The position numbers and the translations under genes are program-made. Shown here one piece after another: positions 33,455 to 42,906 of a stretch of DNA of 64,000 bases (position 1 is its first letter; every line of letters starts with the position of its first letter). This DNA comes from Nostoc sp. JL34 (GTDB taxonomy: Bacteria; Cyanobacteriota; Cyanobacteriia; Cyanobacteriales; Nostocaceae), in assembly GCF_017114945.1 (NCBI RefSeq), contig NZ_JABXKQ010000150.1:19593-83592 (forward strand), written 5' to 3'. The notes under the pieces were generated by a model. It was not told the origin of the DNA, searched no databases, and worked only from the letters and a program-made list of their open reading frames with translations.

Positions 33455-34075
33455 TTAGCGACGACCTTGCCACCGCTGAATTGGGATGCAGTCAATATCT
33501 AGTTGATCTAAAGCACGGGCAACTACAAAATCAACTAAATCCTCGATGGTTTGGGGATTGTGATACCAGGCGGGAATAGCGGGGACAATTCTCACTCCAA
33601 CTTCTGCTAAAGAGGTTAAATTACGCAGGTGGATGAGGCTAAAGGGCGTTTCACGCGGGACAATGACTAGCTTTCGCCCTTCTTTGAGTTGGACATCTGC
33701 TGCCCGTTCTAGTAAATCGGAACTCAAGCCAACCGCTAGCTTTGCCACTGTACTCATACTGCATGGAATGATCATCATCCCCAGAGTGGCAAAGGAACCA
33801 CTGGCAATTCCGGCTCCGACATCACTCCAAGGATGGCAGCGGAGTTTACCCGAAAGTGCAACTCCAGCTTGCTCTCGCCAAAATTGTTCTTGCCCGGTTG
33901 GTTCTGGTGGCATCCGAATTTCCTGTTCTGACTGCCAAACCATGTAAGTTGATTTAGAGGCAACCAATTCAATACTATACTCCGCTTCTAGCAAAAATTT
34001 GATCGCGCGAACAGCGTAAATCAGGCCAGATGCGCCCGATACGCCTAAAATTAGAGGTTTGGTGTGATTTGACAC
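33455..34075 (-). CDS. ubiX: Flavin prenyltransferase
   Basis: 206 residues. UbiX attaches a dimethylallyl group to FMN, making the prenyl-FMN cofactor of UbiD decarboxylases. The N-terminal G-V-S-G-A-S-G-L-I-Y-A loop binds FMN phosphate. S-K-S-T-Y, the P-C-S-M-S-T-V-A-K-L-A-V-G segment near residue 98-110, and R-E-T-P-F-S-L-I-H-L with the conserved P-A-I-P-A-W-Y are all family marks. It lies 17 bases downstream of the RNase II/R gene, probably in one transcript. Confidence 0.93.
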   Translation of the reverse strand: MSNHTKPLILGVSGASGLIYAVRAIKFLLEAEYSIELVASKSTYMVWQSEQEIRMPPEPTGQEQFWREQAGVALSGKLRCHPWSDVGAGIASGSFATLGMMIIPCSMSTVAKLAVGLSSDLLERAADVQLKEGRKLVIVPRETPFSLIHLRNLTSLAEVGVRIVPAIPAWYHNPQTIEDLVDFVVARALDQLDIDCIPIQRWQGRR

Positions 34076-34092
34076 GTAAGTTTTACTGGATT

Positions 34093-36447
34093 TTACTCAT
34101 CTTCGGAGTAAGAGTCTAGGTCATCAGGCTCAATATCATTTGGTAAATAGAGGTCTGAAAGCTCGTCACGGGAATCATTGCCAGTTAAACCTTTTGGTAC
34201 ACCATCGCTGCCGACTGTTACCAAATCAATTTGTTGACGGTAGTAATCGACACTTTTAACTTGAACGGCGACGCGATCGCCTAATCGATAAGAAGCGCGA
34301 TTTTTACGACCAAACAGTGCTTGTTGTCTGGCGCGATATTCATACCAATCGTCTTTGAGAGAACTGACGTGTACCAATCCTTCTACCCGCAAAGGCACAC
34401 CAGGATTACTGCTGGACTCCACCTCAGCAGCCGGTACTTCAATTTCCACAAAGAAACCGTAGGATTGAACCCCGGTAATTACGCCTTGAAATACCTGACC
34501 AATGCGTTGCTTCATCAGTTGGGCTTTTTGTAGTCCGGCTAAATCGGCTTCAGCTTCTTGGACTTCTTTTTCGCGGTCGTTGATTTGAACAATTACCCTA
34601 GTCAAATCGCTTTGGAGTTCTTGTTGCAATTCTGGGGGTAAAACGTTCCAGTTAATTTCTTCATGGCTGGAGGAGTGGCGCAGGTTAACCCGCTCTCTCA
34701 CACGGGTATTGCGGCGATCGCGTCCGTTTTCGAGTAGCGCGTAATACACTCTCTGCATCAGCAAATCTGGGTAACGCCGCAAGGGGGCGCTAAAGTGGAC
34801 ATATTGTGGTAGCGCCAGACCAAAGTGAGATCCTTTGGTGGTACTGTATGCAGACGGCTTAAGTGTATCTTGTAATAAGTAGGTAAGAACTTGCTCAGAG
34901 GGAGATTCAGCAAAAGCTGTGGTCAAATGTTGATAATCTAAGGGTTGGATATCGACTTCTGGATCTAGTGTGAGGTCAACGCCTAAATTGACTGCCAATT
35001 TCAGCATTTCCTGGACATCTTCAACATCGGGAGTCCCTTGGACTCGCCAGATGGCGGGAACACCAAGGGCATTTAAGTGAGTTGCAAACAGTTGATTAAC
35101 TAACAGTACCAACTCCGTGAGTAGCGATCGCACTGGTAAATCATTCACTACCACAGCGCCGAGAATCCCCTCATCATAATAGGCGTTTTGGCTAGGCGGC
35201 AGATTCAACTGGAGGCTACCACGAGTCAACCGTACCTGTTTCACGGCTGTTTGCAAGGCTTGGAGGTCTTGCAGTATTTGGGAAACCTGTGGTGATTTAT
35301 CTTGAGCTTCACCTGTGAGAATTGCTTGGGCAAGTTCAGTACTCAGTGCTGTCTCTACGTTGATTACACTGGGTTGAATTTCCCACTCCAGCACTTGCCC
35401 AGATTGGGGATCAATAGTAATTAAAAAAGAGATGGTTAAGCGATCGCTCCCAGGTACTAAAGAACAGCGTTCTGCCACAGTTGCAGGTAATATTGGCAAC
35501 ACTAATTCTCCCAGATACACTGATTTGCCCCGTTTGAGCGCTTCTCTATCTAGGGCTTCGTCAGGTTGGACATAGTGAGAAACATCAGTGATATGAACGC
35601 CCAAAAGCCAATTCCCGGCTAAGTTTTTTTCTAAACTAAAAGCGTTTTCTATAACTTTGCTATCGCCATTTACTCCTTCAATAGTGAGAGTAAACAAATT
35701 ACGCAAATCCAGCCTATTTTTCAGGTCTGCTTTCAGCAGCTTTTTGGGCAACTTGGCGGCAGCTTCCAGGACATTATCTGGAAAAGTCCGGGAAAGGTCG
35801 TGTTTGCACGTAACTAAATCTATATCAGCAGCAGCTTCGGCATCACTACCGAGGATTTGCACCACTCGACCAAGGGGAGGATATTGTGCTAATGGGTAAC
35901 GCAAAACTTCCACATGAACCAGGTGATCGATCGCTTCTTCTAACTTAGCCCCGTTAGGTTGAATCTTGAGTTCAAACAGCAATCGATCATCTAAAGGCAC
36001 AGCCCGGAAACCAGCTTCTACCTGCTTAATTCGTGCCAGTAACGTGTGGTTGGAACGTTCTAGAATCAGCTTCACCTCCCCTTCAGGAGAGCGACGGCGA
36101 CTGCCTTCTTTGAGAACTCTCACTAAAACGCGATCGCCATTCCAAGCATTACTTAGATGACTTTCGCGGATGTAAATATCCTCAGCGCCTTCCACATCTT
36201 GAATCGCAAAGCAAAAGCCTTTACTAGAACAACGGAGTTTTGCCTCGATTATTCCGTCTTCGGAAACACGGCGATACTTGCCCCGTTCCTTTACTAAAAT
36301 ACCGATTTTTTCGAGAACATCTAAGGCAATGTGAAGTTTTTGTAAACTTTTTTCATCTTCACAGCCAAGTTTCTTTTCTAAAACCTTTCGAGCTACCAAT
36401 TTATCATCGGTGAAATTGGCAAGGAGTGTAGCGATTGAAAATTCCAT
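34093..36447 (-). CDS. RNase II/RNase R family 3'-5' exoribonuclease
   Basis: 784 residues. Two N-terminal cold-shock/OB-like domains (residues about 1-220) are followed by the catalytic RNB domain. In that domain L-G-V-H-I-T-D-V-S-H-Y-V carries metal-binding Asp residues near 285-296, and H-F-S-A-P-L-R-R-Y-P-D-L-L is the family signature near 562-574. A C-terminal S1 domain starts at about 660 (G-V-I-T-G-V-Q-S-Y-G-F-F-V-E). It degrades RNA from the 3' end. Length is between RNase II and RNase R; cyanobacterial enzymes of this type are essential in some species. The tail is acidic. It is followed closely by ubiX. Confidence 0.93.
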   Translation of the reverse strand: MEFSIATLLANFTDDKLVARKVLEKKLGCEDEKSLQKLHIALDVLEKIGILVKERGKYRRVSEDGIIEAKLRCSSKGFCFAIQDVEGAEDIYIRESHLSNAWNGDRVLVRVLKEGSRRRSPEGEVKLILERSNHTLLARIKQVEAGFRAVPLDDRLLFELKIQPNGAKLEEAIDHLVHVEVLRYPLAQYPPLGRVVQILGSDAEAAADIDLVTCKHDLSRTFPDNVLEAAAKLPKKLLKADLKNRLDLRNLFTLTIEGVNGDSKVIENAFSLEKNLAGNWLLGVHITDVSHYVQPDEALDREALKRGKSVYLGELVLPILPATVAERCSLVPGSDRLTISFLITIDPQSGQVLEWEIQPSVINVETALSTELAQAILTGEAQDKSPQVSQILQDLQALQTAVKQVRLTRGSLQLNLPPSQNAYYDEGILGAVVVNDLPVRSLLTELVLLVNQLFATHLNALGVPAIWRVQGTPDVEDVQEMLKLAVNLGVDLTLDPEVDIQPLDYQHLTTAFAESPSEQVLTYLLQDTLKPSAYSTTKGSHFGLALPQYVHFSAPLRRYPDLLMQRVYYALLENGRDRRNTRVRERVNLRHSSSHEEINWNVLPPELQQELQSDLTRVIVQINDREKEVQEAEADLAGLQKAQLMKQRIGQVFQGVITGVQSYGFFVEIEVPAAEVESSSNPGVPLRVEGLVHVSSLKDDWYEYRARQQALFGRKNRASYRLGDRVAVQVKSVDYYRQQIDLVTVGSDGVPKGLTGNDSRDELSDLYLPNDIEPDDLDSYSEDE

Positions 36448-36839
36448 GCAGTGAACCGACCTTTGGTCAAAACATCATTTTTTGTCTAATCTGGTTCTTT
36501 TCTGTATACCCTCACGGCTTACAGAAACAAGCTGGAAACTAATTGCCCTGAAGTAAGACTTCCTAAGTTCTAAGGAAAGGAAGCCCGACCCAGCAAGAGC
36601 GGGAAACTACTCCCGCAGTTTCGAGCAAAGGAAGCCCACCCACGAACAACTCTGGGCGTCTACGAACTTCTCACTGCAAGATGCTCTCAGAATTTGCCTG
36701 CGTTCAAGTCCCTTCACCTAACCAAACTTCAGATTGCACGCCTGATTAAAATTTAGCCCCGCTAAGTAATTACGCGACGGGTTTTTGAGAAGCTGGGTTT
36801 AGAGAATCCATACTGCCCAAAAGCGCTATGCAGGGGAGC

Positions 36840-36901
36840 CACTGCGGTCTTCTCCCTTTGCGTTAGCCTCTCCCTTTGGAGAAGGGGAGAAGACCGCAGT
36901 G
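36840..36901. repeat. 16-bp perfect inverted repeat
   Basis: CACTGCGGTCTTCTCC (36840-36855) and its exact reverse complement (36886-36901) enclose a second partial dyad built of CTCCCTTTGGAGAAGGGG. The whole makes a strong cruciform or RNA hairpin of the sort dispersed in Nostoc-type genomes. Confidence 0.85.
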
Positions 36902-37243
36902 ACGTGGAAACTACAGGTGTTTGATTGTCTAGAGTGAAGGTAATTTTACGTCATTAGACTCTGATTTTTAACTAGGAGGAACTGCCGGTGAACCCAATTT
37001 TCCCACATGTAGAATCGGTAACAATTAGGTGAGCAGCTTAATAAGCAGTGAGGGCGAACCTTATCTCCATTATTGTAGATTTAGAGCGCACTTCCAGAAA
37101 ATAGTTGTAGATATCGAGTTGGGTCATCAGTATAGCATTGCAGGCAAGACTACCCAGATAAGTTAGCACTAGCCAAAAATTTCGTCAAAACAGAGCTACT
37201 GCTACAATTGGGACACAAGGCAAAGCAAGAATATTACTTTAAA

Positions 37244-37379
37244 AGGGGTTGGGGATTGGGGACTGGTGATTAGAGATTGGGTATTAGGTATTAGGAATTA
37301 AGATTAAAATAATTCTTTCTCAGTCCCCAGTCCCCAATCCCCAGTCCCCAGTCCCCAATCCCCAATCCCCAGTCCCCAA
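37244..37379. repeat. Opposed heptamer repeat tracts
   Basis: A purine tract of GGGGATT/GGGGACT/GGGTATT units (37244-37300) faces a pyrimidine tract of CCCCAGT/CCCCAAT units (37322-37379). The two are partly complementary and could fold back. They end 25 bases upstream of the gene at 37404. Confidence 0.85.
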
Positions 37380-37403
37380 CAGATTTAGATTGGTAGCAGT
37401 ATT

Positions 37404-38288
37404 ATGTTGGCTCAATTCCAGAGCTTGTATCCCCAGGGCAGTTTGATTTCTGAATTAGTGCAAATTTTTCAAGGAAAATATATTGTCCGGGCAAGCGTAC
37501 AAATTGAAGGTGTAACCCGTGCTACGGGTATGGCAGCGGCAGAAACAGTAGAAGCAGCAGAAGACCAAGCCAGAACCAGGGCGCTGATAGTTTTGGGGAT
37601 TACAAATGCGCCACAAGAATCAGTGGTGTTGACCTCAAATCCAATTTCCCCGGCGCAGCTAAACCCTCCCTTAAACACCAAAGGAGGATTAAATGAGCCT
37701 GCTGCCTATTCCTCTGTGAAAGGTGAGGATTTTGTTAGTAGTCAATGGCCAGTGACCAGCGACAAAGAAATATCTATCCCGCCCTCCAAAGGACGGAACA
37801 TCAAACCAGAAGTAGTAACAAGTAACGAACAGTACGGGTACAGCAATGCTGCACCCCTAAACGATGATACCTATAGCCAGGATTTAGGTCAAAACTTTCC
37901 TGTGACTGCCAACCGAGAGTTAGAATTTGATCCTCCAGTTGAAAGCTTGGAAATAACCTTTGATAACCAAGTAGAAAATCAAACCTTTCCTGCAATTTCT
38001 GCCAATAATGTCACACCATTTACACCTCGGAGTTACAGCCCTCAAGAGAATCCTGCCACCCCGTCAGTGACAGGAAAGAGGAAGAAGAAAGCTGAACCCG
38101 TGGATTTATCAGATGTAATTGCTAAAACAGATGTCGAACTTCAGCGTTTAGGTTGGACACCAGAACAGGGACGGGAGCATCTGGTTAAAACCTACGGTAA
38201 GCGGGGGCGGACTTTGCTGACTGAAGAAGAATTGCACGGATTCCTCAAATACTTACAATCTGAGCCAGACCCAATAGCGGGATTTTGA
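37404..38288 (+). CDS. Hypothetical protein with faint Rad52/annealing-protein flavour
   Basis: 294 residues. Residues 1-70 form a compact domain (L-Y-P-Q-G-S-L-I-S-E-L, Y-I-V-R-A-S-V-Q-I-E-G, A-E-D-Q-A-R-T-R-A-L-I-V-L-G-I). The strand plus A-x-T-R-A-L-x-x-L-G helix recalls Rad52/ERF-type single-strand annealing proteins or a double-stranded RNA-binding fold. A disordered middle of about 150 residues follows. A C-terminal helical module (L-G-W-T-P-E-Q-G-R-E-H-L-V-K-T-Y-G-K-R, then L-T-E-E-E-L-H-G-F-L) completes it and resembles the tails of such proteins. No family is assigned with certainty. It is followed by a strong terminator. Confidence 0.6.
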   Translation: MLAQFQSLYPQGSLISELVQIFQGKYIVRASVQIEGVTRATGMAAAETVEAAEDQARTRALIVLGITNAPQESVVLTSNPISPAQLNPPLNTKGGLNEPAAYSSVKGEDFVSSQWPVTSDKEISIPPSKGRNIKPEVVTSNEQYGYSNAAPLNDDTYSQDLGQNFPVTANRELEFDPPVESLEITFDNQVENQTFPAISANNVTPFTPRSYSPQENPATPSVTGKRKKKAEPVDLSDVIAKTDVELQRLGWTPEQGREHLVKTYGKRGRTLLTEEELHGFLKYLQSEPDPIAGF

Positions 38289-38555
38289 TTTGTCATTAGT
38301 CATTAGTCCTTTGTCCTTTTAATTACTAAGGGTCAATAACAAAAGACGTAGGCTCTTGAAACAGTAACGAAGCTACGGAAACTGGGAATTTTTTTGAAGT
38401 AATTGCTCAAATAAAGCGATCGCTTACTTTGCTTAAAGAAGTAGAATTACTAAACTTCCTTCAATATCTCTGATGTCAGCCAGACCCATTAGCGGGATTT
38501 TAGCTAGTCATTTGTCCAAATCGGTATTAAGTACTTGAGCAGACCCACCCATTCC

Positions 38556-38595
38556 AAAAATAACCCCTCTTTATAAGTAAAGAGGGGTTATTTTT
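38556..38595. terminator. Strong bidirectional terminator
   Basis: AAAAATAACCCCTCTTTA and its reverse complement, separated by a TAAG loop, form an 18-bp perfect stem with A and T tracts on both sides. It sits between the plus-strand gene ending at 38288 and the minus-strand clpP ending at 38647, serving both. Confidence 0.92.
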
Positions 38596-38646
38596 GGGGT
38601 TTAAGGGAATTAAAAATGGTAAATCACTATTTACCATTCGTGAGTA

Positions 38647-39258
38647 TTAATTAACAGCAGCAACTGCTGGACGGCTACCAGCGGCATGACGGTCAATCAC
38701 TTGGTCAATTAAACCGTATTCCCTGGCTTCCTCTGGCGACATGAAAAAGTCACGTTCAGTATCTTCAGCAATGCGCTCAATTGGTTGACCTGTATGTTCA
38801 GCTAAATAGTCGTTTAGCCGCCGCTTATGGTACAGAATTTCCCGCGCCTGAATTTCAATATCAGTCGCCTGTCCTTGAGCGCCGCCTAAAGGTTGATGAA
38901 TCATAATCCGAGAATGGGGTAAACTCATCCGCTTACCCTTAGCACCCGCGCTGAGGAGGAAAGCGCCCATACTCGCCGCCAATCCGGTACAAATTGTACA
39001 GACATCAGGGCGAATATGTTTCATAGTGTCAAAAATGCCCATACCAGCCGTCACCGAACCACCGGGAGAATTGATGTACATATAAATGTCTTTCTCCGGG
39101 TCTTCAGCATCCAAATACAGCAGTTGGGCAACAATCAAGTTAGCAATGTTGTTATCAACTTGTTGTCCCAAAAAAATGATGCGCTCACGTAACAGCCGTG
39201 AGTAGATGTCAAAGGCGCGTTCACCTCGACCCGATTGTTCAATAACGATAGGAATCAT
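38647..39258 (-). CDS. clpP: ATP-dependent Clp protease proteolytic subunit
   Basis: 203 residues, normal length. It forms the tetradecameric protease chamber served by ClpC or ClpX. The catalytic triad is visible: Ser96 in L-A-A-S-M-G-A, His121 in M-I-H-Q-P and Asp170 in T-E-R-D-F-F. N-S-P-G-G-S-V forms the oxyanion region near residue 63-69. The start M-I-P-I-V-I-E-Q fits ClpP. Cyanobacteria carry several clpP paralogues; which one this is cannot be told here, and no clpX follows directly. Confidence 0.95.
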   Translation of the reverse strand: MIPIVIEQSGRGERAFDIYSRLLRERIIFLGQQVDNNIANLIVAQLLYLDAEDPEKDIYMYINSPGGSVTAGMGIFDTMKHIRPDVCTICTGLAASMGAFLLSAGAKGKRMSLPHSRIMIHQPLGGAQGQATDIEIQAREILYHKRRLNDYLAEHTGQPIERIAEDTERDFFMSPEEAREYGLIDQVIDRHAAGSRPAVAAVN

Positions 39259-39735
39259 GGAAGCGTGTTTGTGGCTACTTTAAATACATTTTATCGGTGA
39301 CAGCACGAAACTGGGGTTTATCTCTACTGTTCCCAGGTAGATATAAGTAAATTTTTGCCATTCTGCTTTATCCAACAAGGAAGCAAAAGGTTCTTTTGCA
39401 ATAGATTTAACCTCTAAGGGCACTTTTTAGCGTTAAAAGGCGTCTGAGAGAATATCCCGATTCAGGGAAGAACAAATCAAAAAACTCCAACTATCGCCAA
39501 TCTCATGTCTTGGTCTTTGCTGCACAACCTTGGTGATGTGGTGATTAGACCGATAACCGAAATCCGAATTGCTTAGGGAATTATGTTATTTTTCAGTAAC
39601 ATTTTAAACATTTTTTAGGATTTACCTCAGCAATTATCAAGTTATTTTTGTTAGATTCAGTAAATCGATAGTACGAGGTGTATTTAGAATAACCAGTCCT
39701 ACTTGAAATGCTATCCACTCAGAGAGAGACGTGCC
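39259..39735. other. Region between clpP and the small plus-strand gene
   Basis: No open frame of interest. A/T-rich with several TTTTT runs. It presumably holds the clpP promoter on the minus strand. Nothing else was recognised. Confidence 0.4.
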
Positions 39736-39891
39736 ATGCTGGAAAAACTTGTACAAGCCGCCATCATCACCTTCTTGCTCCATCTGATAGCAGGACTTAG
39801 CCCAAATACTTTAATTCAGACAAAGACAGCATTACCTGTGCGAGAAACGCCACCAAATATTGTTAGCTTGCTATTGCGATCTTTTCAGTAA
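39736..39891 (+). CDS. Small membrane protein, tentative
   Basis: 51 residues from the ATG at 39736, with AGAGAGA about 8 bases upstream; a longer frame from 39703 adds 11 residues. One hydrophobic helix (V-Q-A-A-I-I-T-F-L-L-H-L-I-A-G-L) is followed by a polar tail with L-P-V-R-E-T-P-P-N-I-V-S-L-L-L. It looks like a one-helix thylakoid or plasma membrane peptide, but a gene this short is hard to prove without homologues. Confidence 0.4.
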   Translation: MLEKLVQAAIITFLLHLIAGLSPNTLIQTKTALPVRETPPNIVSLLLRSFQ

Positions 39892-40056
39892 GAATGTTTC
39901 ATAAATTGTACAGGTGTCGGCGATGTCAAAGATATCGACTACTACCTCCTACCCAAGGGTAATACTCGTAAGGTAACTTGCCTATATAGCTCTCTAGGCT
40001 AACACTCCAGGGAACAGGGTAGACTGAGCAAAGAAGGCAACTACTTGCGTTTGATT

Positions 40057-42114
40057 ATGACTAATCGCCTTGCTGAAGCTAAGAGCCTCTATCTCCGCAA
40101 ACACGCCGAAAACCCCATTGATTGGTGGCCTTGGTGTGATGAAGCACTTGCAACTGCAAGAGCGCAAAATAAACCGATTTTTCTCTCCATTGGCTACTCT
40201 AGTTGCCACTGGTGTACTGTGATGGAAGGCGAAGCTTTTTCTGATATTGCGATCGCTGACTACATGAATACCAATTATCTTCCCATCAAAGTAGACAGGG
40301 AAGAAAGGCCTGACCTCGATAGCATCTATATGCAGGCTTTGCAGATGATGAGCGGTCAAGGGGGTTGGCCTTTAAATATTTTTCTTTCCCCAGAAGATTT
40401 AGTGCCGTTTTACGCTGGTACTTATTTCCCTGTAGACCCACGCTATGGTCGTCCGGGATTTTTGCAGGTGTTGCAAGCACTTCGCCGTTATTACGATACA
40501 GAAAAAGCAGATTTACAGCAACGCAAAGCCTTAATTATTGAGTCTCTGCTCACGTCTGCGGTGTTGCAAGATGGTACAACAACTGAGCTTGAAGACCATG
40601 AATTACTCCGCCAAGGTTGGGAAATCAGTACAGGCATAATTACTCCTAGTCAATCTGGCAACAGTTTTCCGATGATTCCCTATACAGAATTAGCACTGCG
40701 GGGAACTCGATTTAATTTTGAATCTCGCTATGATGGCAAGCAAGTTTGTACCCAGCGAGGACTAGACTTAGCACTGGGAGGCATTTATGACCATGTAGGT
40801 GGTGGCTTTCATCGCTATACTGTTGATCCGACTTGGACAGTACCCCACTTTGAAAAGATGCTCTACGACAATGGACAGATTGTCGAGTATCTGGCTTCTT
40901 TATGGAGTGCAGGAGTACAAGAACCAGCCTTTGAGAGGGCGGTTGCTGGGACTGTACAATGGCTGAAGCGGGAAATGACTGCGCCTGAAGGTTACTTCTA
41001 TGCTGCTCAAGATGCCGATAGCTTCACTGTTTCCACGGCAATAGAACCAGAAGAAGGAGCTTTTTACGTCTGGAGTTACAGCGAATTACAACAACTGTTA
41101 ACGCCTGAAGAATTAACGGAATTACAACAACAGTTTACTATTACCCCTAACGGCAACTTTGAAGCAAGTAACGTTTTGCAAAGAAGGAATTCAGGTAAAC
41201 TGAGTGCAACCCTGGAAATGTTACTGAGCAAGTTGTTTACAGCTCGTTACGGCGTTAGTTCTGAGTCACTGGAAACTTTTCCCCCGGCTCGGAACAACCA
41301 GGAAGCAAAAACTACTAACTGGCCAGGTCGCATTCCCTCGGTGACAGATACGAAGATGATTGTCGCCTGGAATAGTTTGATGATTTCTGGGCTGGCTAGG
41401 GCTGCTGGGGTTTTCCAACAACCGTTATATCTGGAATTAGCAGCACGAGCGGCGAATTTTATCTGGGAAAATCAGTTTGTCGATGGGCGTTTCCAGAGAC
41501 TCAACTATCAAGGAAAACCAACTGTTTTAGCGCAGTCTGAAGATTACGCTTTGTTTATTAAAGCTCTATTGGATTTACAAGCTTCCAACCCTGAGCAGGA
41601 GCAATGGTTAGAAAATGCGATCGCTATCCAAGATGAATTCAACGAATTTCTCTGGAGTGTAGAGTTAGGTGGTTATAATAACACATCAAGCGATTCTAGT
41701 CAAGATTTAATCGTCAGAGAGCGCAGTTACGCCGATAATGCTACACCATCAGCTAACGGAATTGCGATCGCTAATCTTGTCCGTCTCGCCCTACTCACCG
41801 ATAATCTAGATTATTTGGATTTAGCGGAACTTGGTTTAAAAGCTTTTAGAAGTGTGATGCATCGCGCTCCTCAAGCTTGTCCCAGCTTGTTTACAGCTTT
41901 GGATTGGTATCGAAACTCTACCTTGATTCGCAGCACAACTGAGCAAATCAACACTTTGATCCCCAAGTATTTGCCAGCGGCTGTGTTTGCCATAACATCT
42001 GATTTACCAGAGGGAAGCGTTGGGTTAGTTTGCCAAGGTTTGAAGTGTCTGGCTCCAGCAGAAAGTGTAGAACATTTATTGCAGCAAGTGCAGCAAAGTC
42101 AAAATAGGGGATGA
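40057..42114 (+). CDS. DUF255 / YyaL-type thioredoxin-fold protein
   Basis: 685 residues from the ATG at 40057 (M-T-N-R-L-A-E-A-K-S-L-Y-L); a TTG at 40045 is less likely. The N-terminal domain is the DUF255 thioredoxin-like fold: H-A-E-N-P-I-D-W-W-P-W, then S-I-G-Y-S-S-C-H-W-C-T-V-M-E near residue 47-60 with a C-x-x-C site, and V-D-R-E-E-R-P-D-L. The rest is an alpha/alpha barrel like N-acylglucosamine epimerases (H-F-E-K-M-L-Y-D-N, D-A-D-S, Y-A-D-N-A-T-P-S-A-N-G). It is the bacterial relative of human SPATA20. Biochemical role unknown. Confidence 0.9.
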   Translation: MTNRLAEAKSLYLRKHAENPIDWWPWCDEALATARAQNKPIFLSIGYSSCHWCTVMEGEAFSDIAIADYMNTNYLPIKVDREERPDLDSIYMQALQMMSGQGGWPLNIFLSPEDLVPFYAGTYFPVDPRYGRPGFLQVLQALRRYYDTEKADLQQRKALIIESLLTSAVLQDGTTTELEDHELLRQGWEISTGIITPSQSGNSFPMIPYTELALRGTRFNFESRYDGKQVCTQRGLDLALGGIYDHVGGGFHRYTVDPTWTVPHFEKMLYDNGQIVEYLASLWSAGVQEPAFERAVAGTVQWLKREMTAPEGYFYAAQDADSFTVSTAIEPEEGAFYVWSYSELQQLLTPEELTELQQQFTITPNGNFEASNVLQRRNSGKLSATLEMLLSKLFTARYGVSSESLETFPPARNNQEAKTTNWPGRIPSVTDTKMIVAWNSLMISGLARAAGVFQQPLYLELAARAANFIWENQFVDGRFQRLNYQGKPTVLAQSEDYALFIKALLDLQASNPEQEQWLENAIAIQDEFNEFLWSVELGGYNNTSSDSSQDLIVRERSYADNATPSANGIAIANLVRLALLTDNLDYLDLAELGLKAFRSVMHRAPQACPSLFTALDWYRNSTLIRSTTEQINTLIPKYLPAAVFAITSDLPEGSVGLVCQGLKCLAPAESVEHLLQQVQQSQNRG

Positions 42115-42209
42115 TGGGCATGGGCATTGGGTTATTCTCCTTGTTTGTCTAGTGCCTACTCTCTAGTTCTTAGTACCTAGATCCCTAGATCCCGATTCGA
42201 TGTATAACT

Positions 42210-42806
42210 ATGACGACCAGAAGCAAATTAACAGCAATTGTGTTAGCTGGTGGTAAGAGTTCTCGCATGGGTCAGGATAAAGCCTTGATTCCCATTCAAG
42301 GAGTGCCATTGTTGCAGAGGGTTGGTGGTATTGCTCAAAGCTGTGCTGATGTTGTTTATGTAGTCACTCCCTGGCCAGAACGCTATCAAGATTTGCTTTT
42401 GCCTGGTTGTCAGTTTATTCAGGAAATACCTTTGTCTGGAAAATCTCTAGCCCACGGGCCTCTAGTTGGTTTTGCTCAAGGACTAGCCGAAGTCAAAACA
42501 GATTGGGTGCTGCTACTAGCTTGCGATTTGCCGAGGTTGCGGGTTGAGGTGTTGCAAGATTGGGCAACTAAACTTGATAGCGTGGGGGATAATGCGATCG
42601 CAGCTTTAGCCGATCATCCCAAAGGCTGGGAACCTCTATGTGGTTTCTATCGCCGTCGCTGTCTGCCACAACTCCTAGAGTTTATCAACCAAGGGGGACG
42701 ATCGTTTCAACAGTGGCTTCGGCAATATCCGGTAGAAGTTTTGCCATTAGCAGAACCCGAAATGCTGTTTAACTGTAATACACCAGAGGACTTGGCTTTA
42801 AGTTGA
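42210..42806 (+). CDS. mobA: Molybdenum cofactor guanylyltransferase
   Basis: 198 residues. MobA adds GMP to molybdopterin to make the dinucleotide cofactor. The GTP-binding signature V-L-A-G-G-K-S-S-R-M-G-Q-D-K-A lies at residues 11-25, and L-L-L-A-C-D-L-P-R-L carries the metal-binding Asp near 102. G-W-E-P-L-C-G-F-Y follows, and the F-N-C-N-T-P-E-D-L ending is family-typical. It is a single gene about 100 bases after the DUF255 gene on the same strand. Confidence 0.93.
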   Translation: MTTRSKLTAIVLAGGKSSRMGQDKALIPIQGVPLLQRVGGIAQSCADVVYVVTPWPERYQDLLLPGCQFIQEIPLSGKSLAHGPLVGFAQGLAEVKTDWVLLLACDLPRLRVEVLQDWATKLDSVGDNAIAALADHPKGWEPLCGFYRRRCLPQLLEFINQGGRSFQQWLRQYPVEVLPLAEPEMLFNCNTPEDLALS

Positions 42807-42906
42807 GTTGGCAACTGGGGACTTAATCGTGAACTGAACCAGCGGAAACTCTGGTAATAAAGTTATTTTTCGGATCGGGATCGTTAGAATCTATCAAAAT
42901 AGAAGT

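Larger units (their letters stand above)
36448..37403. other. Long intergenic region with hairpins and repeats
   Basis: No credible coding frame in 950 bases. It contains a small hairpin GCGGGAAACTACTCCCGC near 36597-36616 beside two similar GGAAGCCC-ACCCA segments, a 16-bp inverted repeat (36840-36901) and heptamer repeats (37244-37379). The first part could specify a small RNA, but no known RNA family was recognised; a T-arm-like GTTCAAGTCC near 36702 does not fold into a tRNA. Confidence 0.5.

Noticed and set aside
36640..36722. tRNA-like GTTCAAGTCCC segment
   Set aside because: The bases flanking the would-be T loop do not pair, and no acceptor or anticodon stem can be built.
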